From an uncultured Eubacteriales bacterium (GTDB lineage Bacteria > Bacillota > Clostridia > Christensenellales > UBA1242), in the NCBI GenBank assembly GCA_948607205.1, contig CAPERS010000001.1:1-64000 (forward strand): a stretch of 64,000 nucleotides of DNA, read 5' to 3'. Position numbers and translations under genes: made by a program. A model generated the notes under the pieces. That model searched no databases and was not told the origin of the DNA. It saw only the letters and a program-made list of their open reading frames with translations. Positions 17,651 to 26,254 of this stretch are shown piece by piece; position 1 is the first letter of the stretch; each line of letters starts with the position of its first letter.

Positions 17651-17679
17651 TTGCACAAATCACCTTTTTGTGATAGAAT
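17651..17679 (+). promoter_or_regulatory. Promoter of the 388-aa lipoprotein gene
   Basis: TTGCAC (17651-17656), 17-nt spacer, TAGAAT (17674-17679). The spacer contains TCACCTTTTTGTGA, a small hairpin-like dyad. AAGGAG follows at about 17690. Confidence 0.75.
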
Positions 17680-17704
17680 ATATTTAAACAAGGAGTGAAT
17701 AATC

Positions 17705-18871
17705 ATGAAAAATAAAAAAACTTTGAAAGCAAAAATTTCAGATATGGTCAAAACAATCAAGGCTTGGACATTGGTGACTTTCACAAGAGATAAAAGCCTT
17801 AACAATTTCACAAAAGCTGGTGTTGTTATCGGTCTTACAACAACTCCAATCGTTTTCGTTGCCTGCCTTCCAACTGAAAAACCAAATGATAACGAACAAA
17901 ATTCAAGCGGTGACCAAATTCAAAGTGGTGACAAAAACCCAAGTGGCGACACAAATAAAGACCCAGAAAATCCATCAAATCCAGACAAACCAACTGACCC
18001 TACAAAACCAACTGAACCAGAAAAGCCAACCAATCCAACTGACCCAGAAAAACCAGCAATCCCTGGCGATGAGAACTATGACTACCCAACCACAATGGCA
18101 GAACTCGAAGCCTCACCAGACAAAATCAAACTCCAACAACTCCTCACAAACTATATTGATGAGAATTTGAAGGAAATGATTGCAGGAATTGGATTTAACT
18201 TTTCTACACTTAAAAATACTAAAACAATTGCTTACGATATTGATGTTGAAAATAATAAAATTACAGGGTTTTTCAATACCGTTCGTGAAGAAAAAAATCA
18301 TCAGTATTATATAACCGAAAGTTATATGAAAGAAGATACAAAAATAAATTTAGTAGAAATCTTGAAATATCAAGCACAAATTGATAATGACGAACTAGAT
18401 GTTACCGCTCCAAAACCAGCAATTCAAATCAATATCCCAAAAACAAAAAATTTATTTTCAATTGCAATAACAAAAAATCAAAATGAATTTCAACCTTATG
18501 CAAAAGATGTTCTTGAAAGTTTAACAGGTGAAAAACATGAAAATGCAGAATATTTTGCTGAAAACATGGGCTCAGCTCCTGCTTTTGGTAGCGGAAACCA
18601 CCCTATTGTTAGAACAACAAAATTATATAGAGAAGGTAATAAATTTACGATAAATTATATAACAATTATTGCAAAGGACTATAGTTCAATTGGAACAGAA
18701 AATGAAAAAGAGTATATTGAAAATAAGAAAGAAAAAATAACTTTTGGCACTGAAAACACATTTTATATTGAAGACATAAAAGAAAAAGAAGATGAAATTA
18801 TAATGGTTTCAGTAGATAATAAGGAATACGCAATCATAAAAGACAATCAAACATATTTTATTGAACAGTAA
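17705..18871 (+). CDS. Surface lipoprotein with Pro/Thr-rich linker
   Basis: A 388-aa protein. The N-terminus has a basic region, then a hydrophobic stretch ending in a lipobox-like TPIVFVAC (Cys about residue 54), unusually far from the start. After the Cys comes a Ser/Gly/Asp-rich part and then a repetitive linker of PTDPTKPTEPEKPTNPTDPEKP type that would span the cell wall. The remaining 260 residues are a globular domain of unknown type. AAGGAG precedes ATG 17705. It is likely exported, lipid-anchored after cleavage by LspA, and displayed at the surface. Confidence 0.75.
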   Translation: MKNKKTLKAKISDMVKTIKAWTLVTFTRDKSLNNFTKAGVVIGLTTTPIVFVACLPTEKPNDNEQNSSGDQIQSGDKNPSGDTNKDPENPSNPDKPTDPTKPTEPEKPTNPTDPEKPAIPGDENYDYPTTMAELEASPDKIKLQQLLTNYIDENLKEMIAGIGFNFSTLKNTKTIAYDIDVENNKITGFFNTVREEKNHQYYITESYMKEDTKINLVEILKYQAQIDNDELDVTAPKPAIQINIPKTKNLFSIAITKNQNEFQPYAKDVLESLTGEKHENAEYFAENMGSAPAFGSGNHPIVRTTKLYREGNKFTINYITIIAKDYSSIGTENEKEYIENKKEKITFGTENTFYIEDIKEKEDEIIMVSVDNKEYAIIKDNQTYFIEQ

Positions 18872-18910
18872 GAATGCATTCACTTTGTTAATTCTTGCGT
18901 TCCTAAAAAT

Positions 18911-18936
18911 AAAAAGAGCAGAAATGCTCTTTTTTG
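18911..18936 (+). terminator. Intrinsic terminator
   Basis: GAGCA-GAAA-TGCTC with an A-run before and T-run after (18911-18936). It ends the first lipoprotein gene and abuts the promoter of the next. Confidence 0.9.
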
Positions 18937-18965
18937 TTGATTTATTTTGAAAAATAGAGTAAAAT
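18937..18965 (+). promoter_or_regulatory. Promoter giving a leaderless mRNA
   Basis: TTGATT (18937-18942), 17-nt spacer, TAAAAT (18960-18965). The ATG of the next gene starts six bases after the -10 box. Confidence 0.8.
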
Positions 18966-18971
18966 AAAGTT

Positions 18972-21077
18972 ATGAGAAAGAAATTTGTCAAACTTTTCAG
19001 TTTTTTGATGATATTTTGTTTATCATTCCTCTTTGTCGGTTGTTCTGGGCCGGGAGGAAGTTCTTTCGGTGATGACCTGTTTGAAAAACTTGAAAATGGT
19101 GAAATAACAGAAGATGAATTTGCTGACCAAATGAAAGAAAACCTTGACATCCCACTCTATGGCACAAAACTCCTCTACCGCAGTTCTTCTTCCAATATGG
19201 GCGATATGGGAACTGACTATCAAGATTATTATTCCAAATTTTCATTATGGCTTTCATATTATTTAATAGCCGAATATGGTTACTATAACTATGGTGCGTT
19301 TAACGGACAAAATGTAGTAGACCCTGCCAAATTTATACTTGATGACTCTGAATATATTTATGACACAATTCGATATCAAATTTCTGATGTATCAAAGATT
19401 TCTAAAACTCAAAAATTTATTATTGGAGATAACACCGCTCCAAAAGAAACTATTGATGACAAAGATTATACAACAAGTGTATCCACAAACATTAACAACA
19501 ATTGGAATTGGAGTTTTGATATAAATTCTGCCCCTATATCATATATCAACACAAACCTAGAAGTAGAGCAACCTCATGTTCAATTTATCAATCCAAATAC
19601 AACTGAGATTTTTTACAATTATAGAAACTACGATATTCCACAATTTAAAACAAATTATCCGGATTATTATAATAATAATCAAATACTCTATAATAACTAC
19701 CTCACCCAAATGCTTATAAATGAAGATACAAAATATATGACTGATGAGTATGGAAATGAAAAATTAAGAGAAGACATTTTTGAAAATAATATTGAAAAAG
19801 CTATAGATGATATAGCAAAAAACAAACTCCAATCTGACATGGTCAAGGCAATTGAATATCTGTTATACTGCTATTCACTTAACTACAAGCCAAACGGAAT
19901 CACTGTTGATGGGCAAACTGTCAAAATCTATGGTTATAACGAAGTTGATGATGCACTGGAATTTATCAAAGAACGTTTTGACAAGCATGGTGCATATATT
20001 GGTTTCTCAGAAGAAAACAAAACACAACTTGTTCAAGATATTCTTAACATTGTGATTGGCGAGAATGCGCAAAAGACAAATGTTGTGGAAGAGAAAACTG
20101 ACATGATTGCAAATATATACTTTGCTGACCAAACTGCCCTCGACGATAACAAACCTTCTTACATTGAACTTGTTGAAAGTGACACAACACAAACAACAAA
20201 AGTTGAAGTTATCCGAAAATACAAAGACACAATCGCAAACATCATTGACATTGCCTACACTTACGTTTCAATCGGTGAAAACACTGAAACTGAGACGCGC
20301 GAAGGAAATTCGCTCAACATCAATCAGCGTTATCTCAACTCACAAATGCAAGACCTTTGGGGAAACAATTTCTTCCTCAGCATGAGATTTGACGGTGGCG
20401 ACGAGTTTGACCCAAAATACATTCCAGCGCGCGAATATCAAAGTGCCCTTCTCATGTTCAGCGAGGAGTTCAGTTTTGACAACATCTATGTTGCTGTGCG
20501 CTATGCTGGCAACAACAACTTAACTGAGGGCTATGATTTCAATCAATACATCGAACTTAACGTCAACCTAAATCTCTACATCAACGGAGAATGGAGGCGC
20601 TGGGGAAGCGAGCGGTTGAAAGTTCCTGCTGGTGAATTTGATGCAATGGAGTTTGAAATGCAAGAAGGGTTCTCGCAAGTTGCCAAATTCAGCGAGATTG
20701 AAACCAAGTATCGCGATGAAAAGTATTCCGACTGGGGATTTTCTGCCGAAGAAGGAATCAAGGTTGGCGCGTTCAAGCCACACGTTGGTGGCGGAATTTT
20801 AAGTCAAGGCATGAGTAACTATTCAGGCAAAGTTCAGGTTGGAAAGCCAATTAAACTTCTCGGAACGACTGCTGTTAAGGACTATTTCAAGATTGTCGAG
20901 CCAGAAGAGAACGAACTTGAAGCCAATCAGTTCTATTCATCCGCAAGGTTTGCACACGAGAAAATGGTTGGGGCAAACTTATGCGACTATGTTGAGATAA
21001 CCTACGATGTCATCAAGACATCAGGCGATTTCAACACCAACTATTCCTTCCAAACAGGCATATACATGTTCATGTAA
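18972..21077 (+). CDS. Large lipoprotein of unknown function, 701 aa
   Basis: A classic lipoprotein signal: basic MRKKFVK, a hydrophobic core, and lipobox LFVGC with Cys at about residue 24, followed by SGPGGSS. The mature part is rich in Tyr, Asn and Asp (YLIAEYGYYNYGAFNG, NTNYPDYYNNNQILYNNY) and shows no domain I recognise. The first 500 codons are more AT-rich than the last 200, where the text reads less Asn-rich and more G+C, so the two ends may differ in age or constraint. There is no ribosome binding site; the -10 box lies 6 nt before the ATG. It sits beside another lipoprotein gene but has its own promoter. Confidence 0.8.
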   Translation: MRKKFVKLFSFLMIFCLSFLFVGCSGPGGSSFGDDLFEKLENGEITEDEFADQMKENLDIPLYGTKLLYRSSSSNMGDMGTDYQDYYSKFSLWLSYYLIAEYGYYNYGAFNGQNVVDPAKFILDDSEYIYDTIRYQISDVSKISKTQKFIIGDNTAPKETIDDKDYTTSVSTNINNNWNWSFDINSAPISYINTNLEVEQPHVQFINPNTTEIFYNYRNYDIPQFKTNYPDYYNNNQILYNNYLTQMLINEDTKYMTDEYGNEKLREDIFENNIEKAIDDIAKNKLQSDMVKAIEYLLYCYSLNYKPNGITVDGQTVKIYGYNEVDDALEFIKERFDKHGAYIGFSEENKTQLVQDILNIVIGENAQKTNVVEEKTDMIANIYFADQTALDDNKPSYIELVESDTTQTTKVEVIRKYKDTIANIIDIAYTYVSIGENTETETREGNSLNINQRYLNSQMQDLWGNNFFLSMRFDGGDEFDPKYIPAREYQSALLMFSEEFSFDNIYVAVRYAGNNNLTEGYDFNQYIELNVNLNLYINGEWRRWGSERLKVPAGEFDAMEFEMQEGFSQVAKFSEIETKYRDEKYSDWGFSAEEGIKVGAFKPHVGGGILSQGMSNYSGKVQVGKPIKLLGTTAVKDYFKIVEPEENELEANQFYSSARFAHEKMVGANLCDYVEITYDVIKTSGDFNTNYSFQTGIYMFM

Positions 21078-21130
21078 GCGTGCCTTAAGCAAATATTATC
21101 AATAGGTTTTAATTAAAATCAATCTTAAAA

Positions 21131-21166
21131 ACACAAAAACCACGGAAAAATTCCGTGGTTTTTTAT
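21131..21166. terminator. Bidirectional intrinsic terminator
   Basis: AACCACGGAA (21138-21147) and TTCCGTGGTT (21151-21160) form a 10-bp stem with A-run and T-run on either side. It separates the lipoprotein gene from the end of the phage-like cluster. Confidence 0.92.
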
Positions 21167-21184
21167 CTTTATTGCTCTTAATTT

Positions 21185-21493
21185 TTACTCTTTTGTTTCT
21201 TCCTTTATATCTTCTTTTAATTCCTCTTGCTCAATTTTTTCGTTCTCTGTTTTCTCATCAAGTTGTTCTTGGTCCTCACTTGTTTCGGTGTTGTCTGTTT
21301 TTGAATCCTCCTCTTTTTTTGGCATTGCAACCACTCCAAAAACAACGAGGATTCCGGCAAGTGCCATAACTATGTTTGACACAAGTTCTTCTTGAACAGA
21401 AAAACCAAAACATTTGCCAATTGCATTGATAAGCACAACAAGAGCGCCTGCAAGTGCAGTCCAAAAGCCATATGAACGAATTTTATTCTTCAT
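21185..21493 (-). CDS. Phage-type holin-like protein with acidic tail
   Basis: A 102-aa protein. The first 60 residues resemble small phage holins of Gram-positive bacteria: KIRSYGFWTALAGALVVLINAIGKCFG, then a second membrane helix SNIVMALAGILVVFGVVAM. The last 40 residues are an unusual strongly acidic tail (EDSKTDNTETSEDQEQLDEK). ATG 21493 was preferred over GTG 21502 because GAGG is better spaced. It overlaps the previous gene by 11 bases. It is the last gene of the phage-like cluster. No endolysin gene lies nearby, so its role in lysis is uncertain. Confidence 0.65.
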   Translation of the reverse strand: MKNKIRSYGFWTALAGALVVLINAIGKCFGFSVQEELVSNIVMALAGILVVFGVVAMPKKEEDSKTDNTETSEDQEQLDEKTENEKIEQEELKEDIKEETKE

Positions 21494-21710
21494 ATCTCTC
21501 ACCCTCTTTTATATATTCTTTCAACTCACCCACCTCTTCTTTAACATCTTCGATAACTTTCAAATGCTCGGTGAGTTCGCCTATCGTTTTTTGATATTCC
21601 TTTTCACGTCTTGCACTATCTTTCAGTTGATAAAAAAACAAAAAGACAAAAAGCACTGCAAAAACGCCATAACTTATCACTATTTTGATAAGTTCATCCC
21701 AAAAGTTCAC
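21483..21710 (-). CDS. BhlA/UviB-like holin-associated protein
   Basis: A 75-aa protein with one N-terminal membrane helix (IVISYGVFAVLFVFLFFYQLK) followed by a charged coiled-coil (SARREKEYQKTIGELTEHLKVIEDVKEEV). This is the plan of the BhlA/UviB family found next to bacteriocin and phage lysis genes. The start is GTG 21710 with AAAGGA 7 nt upstream. It overlaps a 42-aa ORF upstream and the second holin-like gene downstream, all on the minus strand. Confidence 0.7.
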   Translation of the reverse strand: MNFWDELIKIVISYGVFAVLFVFLFFYQLKDSARREKEYQKTIGELTEHLKVIEDVKEEVGELKEYIKEGERYEE

Positions 21711-21822
21711 CTTTGTTTCCTTTAAATTTCTTCTCTTTCAAAAACTTTTCCATTTCAGCCTCCTCTATTTGCTGTTGAATTTTCTTTTCAAAACAAACAT
21801 GTCCAAAATCGAAAACTATCAC
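21694..21822 (-). CDS. Small ORF in the phage-like cluster, 42 aa
   Basis: GTG 21822 directly follows the stop of the propeller-like gene (TAAGTG) and has GGAGAG 4 nt upstream. The product (starts VIVFDFGHVCFEKK, ends KGNKGELLG) is a short basic, probably helical peptide with a Gln/Glu-rich middle. It overlaps the holin-like gene at its 3' end. Tight packing and frame continuity suggest it is translated, but no family is recognised. Confidence 0.5.
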   Translation of the reverse strand: MIVFDFGHVCFEKKIQQQIEEAEMEKFLKEKKFKGNKGELLG

Positions 21823-23304
21823 TTAACTCTCCAAGTATTCAATTTGAAAACTGGTTATTTTTGCTTCGCCGTCGGCACAGATATTCAATTCAAAAACCTC
21901 GCCAAGCACGCTTGTTAAGATTGTTTGAGGTTGACTTTTGCCAACAACTGAAATGCTTTTCTTTTGTCTTTCACTTGAGAAAGAAATTGTGCAGTCGTTT
22001 TCAGATATCAAATGAATTTTGTTTATCTTTTTAAGTTTTCCTGCTTTGCCAAAGTTTGTTTTAACGCTCCTCCACTCTTTTGGCAAACTTTCATCAAAAA
22101 GTTTTCCATTTTTTTCAATTTGTCCAATTTTGTTTTTGCTCTCATCATTAAAACACGCAACCAATTTGCTTTTAAGTGGATTATTTAAAACTGTGAGCGT
22201 GCGAACATCCATTCCGCGTGAAATTTCAACCTCGCCACTTGTTTGGTCGTAAACCAAAAGTGCATTATTGACAAAATCTTGATTGTTTTCACATCCGACT
22301 TTTTTGCCATCATCAAAGTTTAATCTGCATGCAAGATAATACTTTCCTTCAAAGCAAACGCCAGAAGAATGCTGGTTATCGTCACGCGTTAAAAGGTCAT
22401 CACATTCAAGTGGCAAACTTTTTGTTGACGTGCCATTGAAAACCTTCAAGCCACTTCTTTCCAAGAAATATATTTTGTCACCTCCTGAAGCAATTGAACC
22501 CGGATAAATATATCCGTCCGCTTGATAAAGGTGACTTATTGAAAAGTCCTCTTTTGTGCTGTAAGTTGAAATTTTTGTTATGCCAAAATCGCGAAAAAGG
22601 TAAAGATAGTCATTGAAAGATAGGATTTTGTTGAGATTTCCTCGCTCGTCGTTAAATTCAATGTGCTTAGTTTGTTCGTCATTCCATTCCAAAATATTGG
22701 TATTGTCCGTGTATACCAAACTTCCTCTTGCACCTTTAGTTATTGCAAAAAGCTTATCATAATGAGTGCATATTGAAATAAGTTTTGGCGCAGACTCAAC
22801 AGTGAAGTCAAAATTTGCACCAATAACTTTAAGCGGGCTTCCTTCGCCAGAAAAAACCATAACATCTTGCCCCTGATAACGATAAGGACAGCCTATCGGC
22901 GTGGAAGTGAAGTCGCAAGGGATTGTCAAAGACAGCAATCTTTCACCAAAAAGATTGTCAAAATGAAAATTATCACTGCAGTTATAATACATCATATAAT
23001 ACTGATTGCTGTCATCAGTTTCATTATGCCATTTGAATGACCAAATGCTGGAAATGTTATCGCCGACCAATTCAACAACTTCTTCTTGTGCCAGGTTTTG
23101 TGGCGACTTTGGGCTTTTAAACGCTGTGAAGCCATAGCCATTTTCAAGCCTGCCATTATTGATGCGAAAGTTATAGCAACGCTTGGCCTTTCTTCCGTTT
23201 TGAACAAAATCGTCTTTTTCATCATTTGGACAATCTGCAAAAAGGTCATATATAAAAGTTTTTCTCTTTGTTTTAAGTGTGGGCACTTGATTTCTATAAA
23301 ACAT
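21823..23304 (-). CDS. Propeller-like phage structural protein
   Basis: A 493-aa protein made mainly of short strand-turn repeats (for example SICTHYDKLFAITKGARGSLVYTDN, LSFNDYLYLFRDFGITKIS, EGKYYLACRLN), as expected of a beta-propeller. In podovirus-like phages a propeller-type protein can close the head below the portal, and the position after the connector genes fits such a role, but this is inference. ATG 23304 overlaps the upstream stop (TGATG), with GGAGG 8 nt before it. There is no signal peptide, so it is not simply a surface protein. Confidence 0.55.
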   Translation of the reverse strand: MFYRNQVPTLKTKRKTFIYDLFADCPNDEKDDFVQNGRKAKRCYNFRINNGRLENGYGFTAFKSPKSPQNLAQEEVVELVGDNISSIWSFKWHNETDDSNQYYMMYYNCSDNFHFDNLFGERLLSLTIPCDFTSTPIGCPYRYQGQDVMVFSGEGSPLKVIGANFDFTVESAPKLISICTHYDKLFAITKGARGSLVYTDNTNILEWNDEQTKHIEFNDERGNLNKILSFNDYLYLFRDFGITKISTYSTKEDFSISHLYQADGYIYPGSIASGGDKIYFLERSGLKVFNGTSTKSLPLECDDLLTRDDNQHSSGVCFEGKYYLACRLNFDDGKKVGCENNQDFVNNALLVYDQTSGEVEISRGMDVRTLTVLNNPLKSKLVACFNDESKNKIGQIEKNGKLFDESLPKEWRSVKTNFGKAGKLKKINKIHLISENDCTISFSSERQKKSISVVGKSQPQTILTSVLGEVFELNICADGEAKITSFQIEYLES

Positions 23305-23840
23305 CACACCCACCTCCTCCTTGCAAGAATGGTTGAAGAATTTTTTCTCAATAAAACTTGAAGGCTGTTTTTGAATCTAACTTCAAAAATTTCAGCGTCT
23401 TCAAACATTCCTTCGCGCATAAGATATTCTCTTGCAACGCCATAAGCATAAACGCGTTCTGGCAAGTTGTCATAAATTTCATCTTCAAGGTTGACCTCTG
23501 CTGGCTGGTATGAATAAGTCACTTTTGCTCTGTTAGCCTGAACCATGAGATAGTCTGGAAAAGCCCTGAATTTCAGTTTTCGACCAAATCTATCTTTGAC
23601 CATATTGATTTTAAGTGGTTTGAACTTGAATGCTGAGAATGGCAATTTGAAATCTTTTATGTCAAGTTCTTCACTTTCAAGAACTGGCAAAAATTCACTT
23701 GCAACTTCGTTTCTGACAAGATTGAAAATTTTTAAAAGTTTTGCAATCCTTTCGTCATCTGGCATTGTTTCAATAAGGTCTGCAATCTCCTCTTCTCCGA
23801 TAAAACTGCAAGCGAGAGATAAAATATTTTTTACTTTCAT
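23304..23840 (-). CDS. Putative head-tail connector protein
   Basis: A 178-aa protein. The N-terminal half is helical (ILSLACSFIGEEEIADLIETMPDDERIAKLLKI), and the C-terminal part contains YSYQPAEVNLEDEIYDNLPERVYAYGVAREYLMREGMFEDA, a pattern seen in gp6/connector-type head completion proteins that stack below the portal. GAGGAGG lies 7 nt before ATG 23840, and the start overlaps the stop of the gene before it (ATGA). The assignment relies on position and pattern, not on a diagnostic motif. Confidence 0.5.
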   Translation of the reverse strand: MKVKNILSLACSFIGEEEIADLIETMPDDERIAKLLKIFNLVRNEVASEFLPVLESEELDIKDFKLPFSAFKFKPLKINMVKDRFGRKLKFRAFPDYLMVQANRAKVTYSYQPAEVNLEDEIYDNLPERVYAYGVAREYLMREGMFEDAEIFEVRFKNSLQVLLRKNSSTILARRRWV

Positions 23841-24145
23841 GAAAGCGCCTCCTCTAATTTATTTACTTCCTCTTTCAAAACTTTTTTCATCATCATTTCA
23901 TTTTCTTTGTCAAGTTCGGCGATGATTTTGTCTTTATTTTCAACTCTGGTCCTCAAAGCGTGGTCAATCGTTCGGCAATCCAAAAGCTCAAACGGAACTG
24001 TGAAACAATAACTTGAGCCACGCTGTTCACTGCTGTGAACTTCAAACTTTTGTGAATCTGTGTTGTATAAAACAAAATATGACCGGTCTATTTCTTTCAA
24101 TCTTTCACAGATAAACAAGGCATCAGTCAAAATTTTTAATTTCAT
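23837..24145 (-). CDS. Hypothetical phage head gene, 102 aa
   Basis: A small protein between the capsid gene and the connector gene. ATG 24145 has GGAGGAG about 5 nt upstream. The first half reads ALFICERLKEIDRSYFVLYNTDSQKFEVH, and the second half is a Lys/Glu-rich helix (NEMMMKKVLKEEVNKLEEAL). The content suggests a small alpha/beta part plus coiled-coil. Function unknown; by position it may be a minor head or adaptor protein. Confidence 0.6.
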   Translation of the reverse strand: MKLKILTDALFICERLKEIDRSYFVLYNTDSQKFEVHSSEQRGSSYCFTVPFELLDCRTIDHALRTRVENKDKIIAELDKENEMMMKKVLKEEVNKLEEALS

Positions 24146-24228
24146 AAATCTCCTCCTAAATTGACAAAAAAGGCAAAAATTTGCTTCAAATAGCAAAAAA
24201 TTTGCCTTTTTGTAATGAAAAAATTTTA

Positions 24229-25455
24229 TTAAGCGTTTTCAGAACCACTGTTTGAAACGTTTACAGTTGTTGAAAATGGATTTGTTACTGTTGATTTGAT
24301 TCCGCTGATGAGCGCTTGTCCACAAGGCTTATCGCAGATAAGTTCAGCATATTTAACAAGAGTTGCGCTGTAAGTTGGATAGTTTTGATTTTGTTTTAAA
24401 ATGCGTCCATCTTCGCCTTCAAGCCATTTCCAGTCGCAAAGTTCATGAAGTGTGAAGTCATTTGTGTTTAAGAGATACATTTTGTCGTCATCAACAAATC
24501 TGTCAGCAACAACAGGAATGCCGTTGTGAGTGATTGTTTTGTATCCGCCTTCAAGTTCAGTGACATCAACGTTTCTTCTGTAAGCGCCAAGATATTCTTG
24601 ATATGCTCTTCTAACTGCACTTGATGTTGCAATAAAGTTAATGTTTGAATCGTTATTCATATCAAGGAAGTCAATCGCTTGTTGGATAAGAATGTCAGAG
24701 ATTTCAGTTGCAGTTGTGCTAACATAAGGGTTAAGCCATTGATAGTCTGACTTTTTAACGCCATAAATCTCAGTTGCTGATGTGTCAAAAATTTTGCCAA
24801 GACCAGAAATTTCATAGCCTTTTGAACCTTGAACATAAAGTTTGTGTCCTTGTGCAATTGTTCCAGTGAAAAGTGATGCGTCAAAGTGGAAAGTTTTGTT
24901 CACTCTGTCAACATATGTGATTTTAACAATTTGATTTGCGTTAACTTTTGTTTCACCATTATAGATGTCAACAAGCATACCTTCGATAAGGTTGTTAACT
25001 TTGTCGCAAACAACTTTGTTTCCGTCAACGGAAGCAACAGTTGCAAGAAGACCACTACCATCGCCATAAAGCATTCTTCCAAGGTTGAAAGCACTTGCCT
25101 TAACAAGACCTTCCATTTCGTCTGAAAGAAGGTTTACGAATGCACCAATATTGCTTGCAGATGCTCTTACTGATTTGTCAGAAAGTTCAATCTTGCCATA
25201 AAGGTTTTTGAGTTCTGCAACAAATTGAACATATCCGTTTCCAGAAGATGCAGGAAGTTCGCCTGCTTCAGAACCTGCACCAATTCCGCCATTGATTCCG
25301 AAAGGTGCAAGTTTTCTTATTTCTTTGCCCCAAACATCTTTGCTTGATCGCTTTATCTTTGCCATGAGTGGATTTGCTTTAACATTAAGTTGATTTGCCA
25401 CAACATCAAGATAAACATTCTTCAAAGCGTTTTCGGCTGTTTGTAATGTTACCAT
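24229..25455 (-). CDS. Phage major capsid protein-like
   Basis: A 408-aa protein with the features of N4/P22-type or HK97-fold major capsid proteins: an N-terminal segment (ENALKNVYLDVVANQLNVKANPLMAKIKRS), a Gly-rich loop (GINGGIGAGSEAGELP), a central domain with DFLDMNNDSNINFIATSSAVRRAYQEYL, and a C-terminal domain with HNGIPVVADRFVDDDKMYLLNT. Reading 'NGIPVVADRF...MYLLN' near the C-terminus is a common capsid signature. GGAG lies 6 nt before ATG 25455. The upstream 170 bases contain three hairpins. It is preceded by a scaffold-like gene, as in phages. Confidence 0.8.
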   Translation of the reverse strand: MVTLQTAENALKNVYLDVVANQLNVKANPLMAKIKRSSKDVWGKEIRKLAPFGINGGIGAGSEAGELPASSGNGYVQFVAELKNLYGKIELSDKSVRASASNIGAFVNLLSDEMEGLVKASAFNLGRMLYGDGSGLLATVASVDGNKVVCDKVNNLIEGMLVDIYNGETKVNANQIVKITYVDRVNKTFHFDASLFTGTIAQGHKLYVQGSKGYEISGLGKIFDTSATEIYGVKKSDYQWLNPYVSTTATEISDILIQQAIDFLDMNNDSNINFIATSSAVRRAYQEYLGAYRRNVDVTELEGGYKTITHNGIPVVADRFVDDDKMYLLNTNDFTLHELCDWKWLEGEDGRILKQNQNYPTYSATLVKYAELICDKPCGQALISGIKSTVTNPFSTTVNVSNSGSENA

Positions 25456-25471
25456 AATTTTCTCCTATTTT

Positions 25472-25626
25472 GTGCTTTAAGCACCTTTATTTTTGTTTAA
25501 TTTTTTCTTTAGAAATGCAACTATTGCACCTAAAGTCTTTTATTTTTTAATTATTTTTTTTCTTTTTTTTGGTGCTTTAAGCACCTTTATTTTTTAATTT
25601 GTTTTTTTCGATAGGCAATAATTGCC
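25472..25626 (-). repeat. Repeated hairpins between scaffold and capsid genes
   Basis: A segment of 23 bases starting GTGCTTTAAGCACC and ending in T-rich sequence occurs at 25472 and again at 25572, exactly 100 bases apart. Each contains a hairpin (GTGC/GCAC). Between them CTTTAG (25507-25512) pairs with CTAAAG (25530-25535) around TGCAA/TTGCA. A further hairpin GGCAATAATTGCC lies at 25614-25626. The T-runs follow the stems on the plus strand, so as terminators they would act on antisense transcription. Confidence 0.75.
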
Positions 25627-25628
25627 CA

Positions 25629-26252
25629 CTAACTGAACATTTTGTTCACCAAAACCTTTGCTTCTTGCAGGGTTTTCGGAGCGTCAGGCATAACGCCCGA
25701 CACTCTTTCCCCTCTTTGAGAAGAAATAACAATTGGTGGTTTTTGTTCTTTTAAAGTTTGCAAATAGTTCTCGATGATGACTTTTTTGATTTCGTCATCA
25801 GAAAGGACATATTTGTTTAAGATTGGGTCGTTTGGCTTGATGTCAGACAAGTGATTTGTCACAACACTATTCCAAGCAACTTCGATTGGGTTTGGCAAAG
25901 TTTTTAAAGACTGGTCAGAATTGACCTTTTCTTTGATTTCGTCAACAGCCCAAGACGCATCGGAATGCTCTGAAAGGAACTTATTTATTTCCACATCCAA
26001 ATCAAGTTCAGTTTTTATTTCAGATGTGGAATTTTCAGTTTTATCTTTTTCAAGTTCGCTTATGCGTTGACATTTGCGAGTGAACTCTTTTTCAAGCGTG
26101 TTATATGCATCTAACAACGCTTTGGCAGATTTAAATTTGCCAAGTTCACTCATGTCTTTTTGAGAGCCGACCTCGCCACCGGCTCTTTCTTCAATCTCCG
26201 TGCCCACGGAATCTGCCTGCATTATGGTCGGTTGTTCTCTGTTTTCTTCCAT
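25629..26252 (-). CDS. Phage scaffolding-like protein
   Basis: A 207-aa acidic, helical protein immediately before the capsid gene. It has a disordered N-terminus, a coiled-coil segment (ALLDAYNTLEKEFTRKCQRISELEKDK), and a Pro/Lys-containing C-terminus (MPDAPKTLQEAKVLVNKMF) typical of proteins that bind inside the procapsid. AGGAGG precedes ATG 26252. It starts 3 bases after the portal stop. Location, length and composition all fit a scaffold. No protease motif is present, so it would be removed intact rather than cleaved. Confidence 0.65.
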   Translation of the reverse strand: MEENREQPTIMQADSVGTEIEERAGGEVGSQKDMSELGKFKSAKALLDAYNTLEKEFTRKCQRISELEKDKTENSTSEIKTELDLDVEINKFLSEHSDASWAVDEIKEKVNSDQSLKTLPNPIEVAWNSVVTNHLSDIKPNDPILNKYVLSDDEIKKVIIENYLQTLKEQKPPIVISSQRGERVSGVMPDAPKTLQEAKVLVNKMFS

Positions 26253-26254
26253 TA

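Noticed and set aside
17953..18060. Pro/Thr/Glu repeat in the lipoprotein as a phase-variable or CRISPR-like repeat
   Set aside because: The units are short, imperfect and in frame. They encode a common wall-spanning linker and are not separated by unique spacers.
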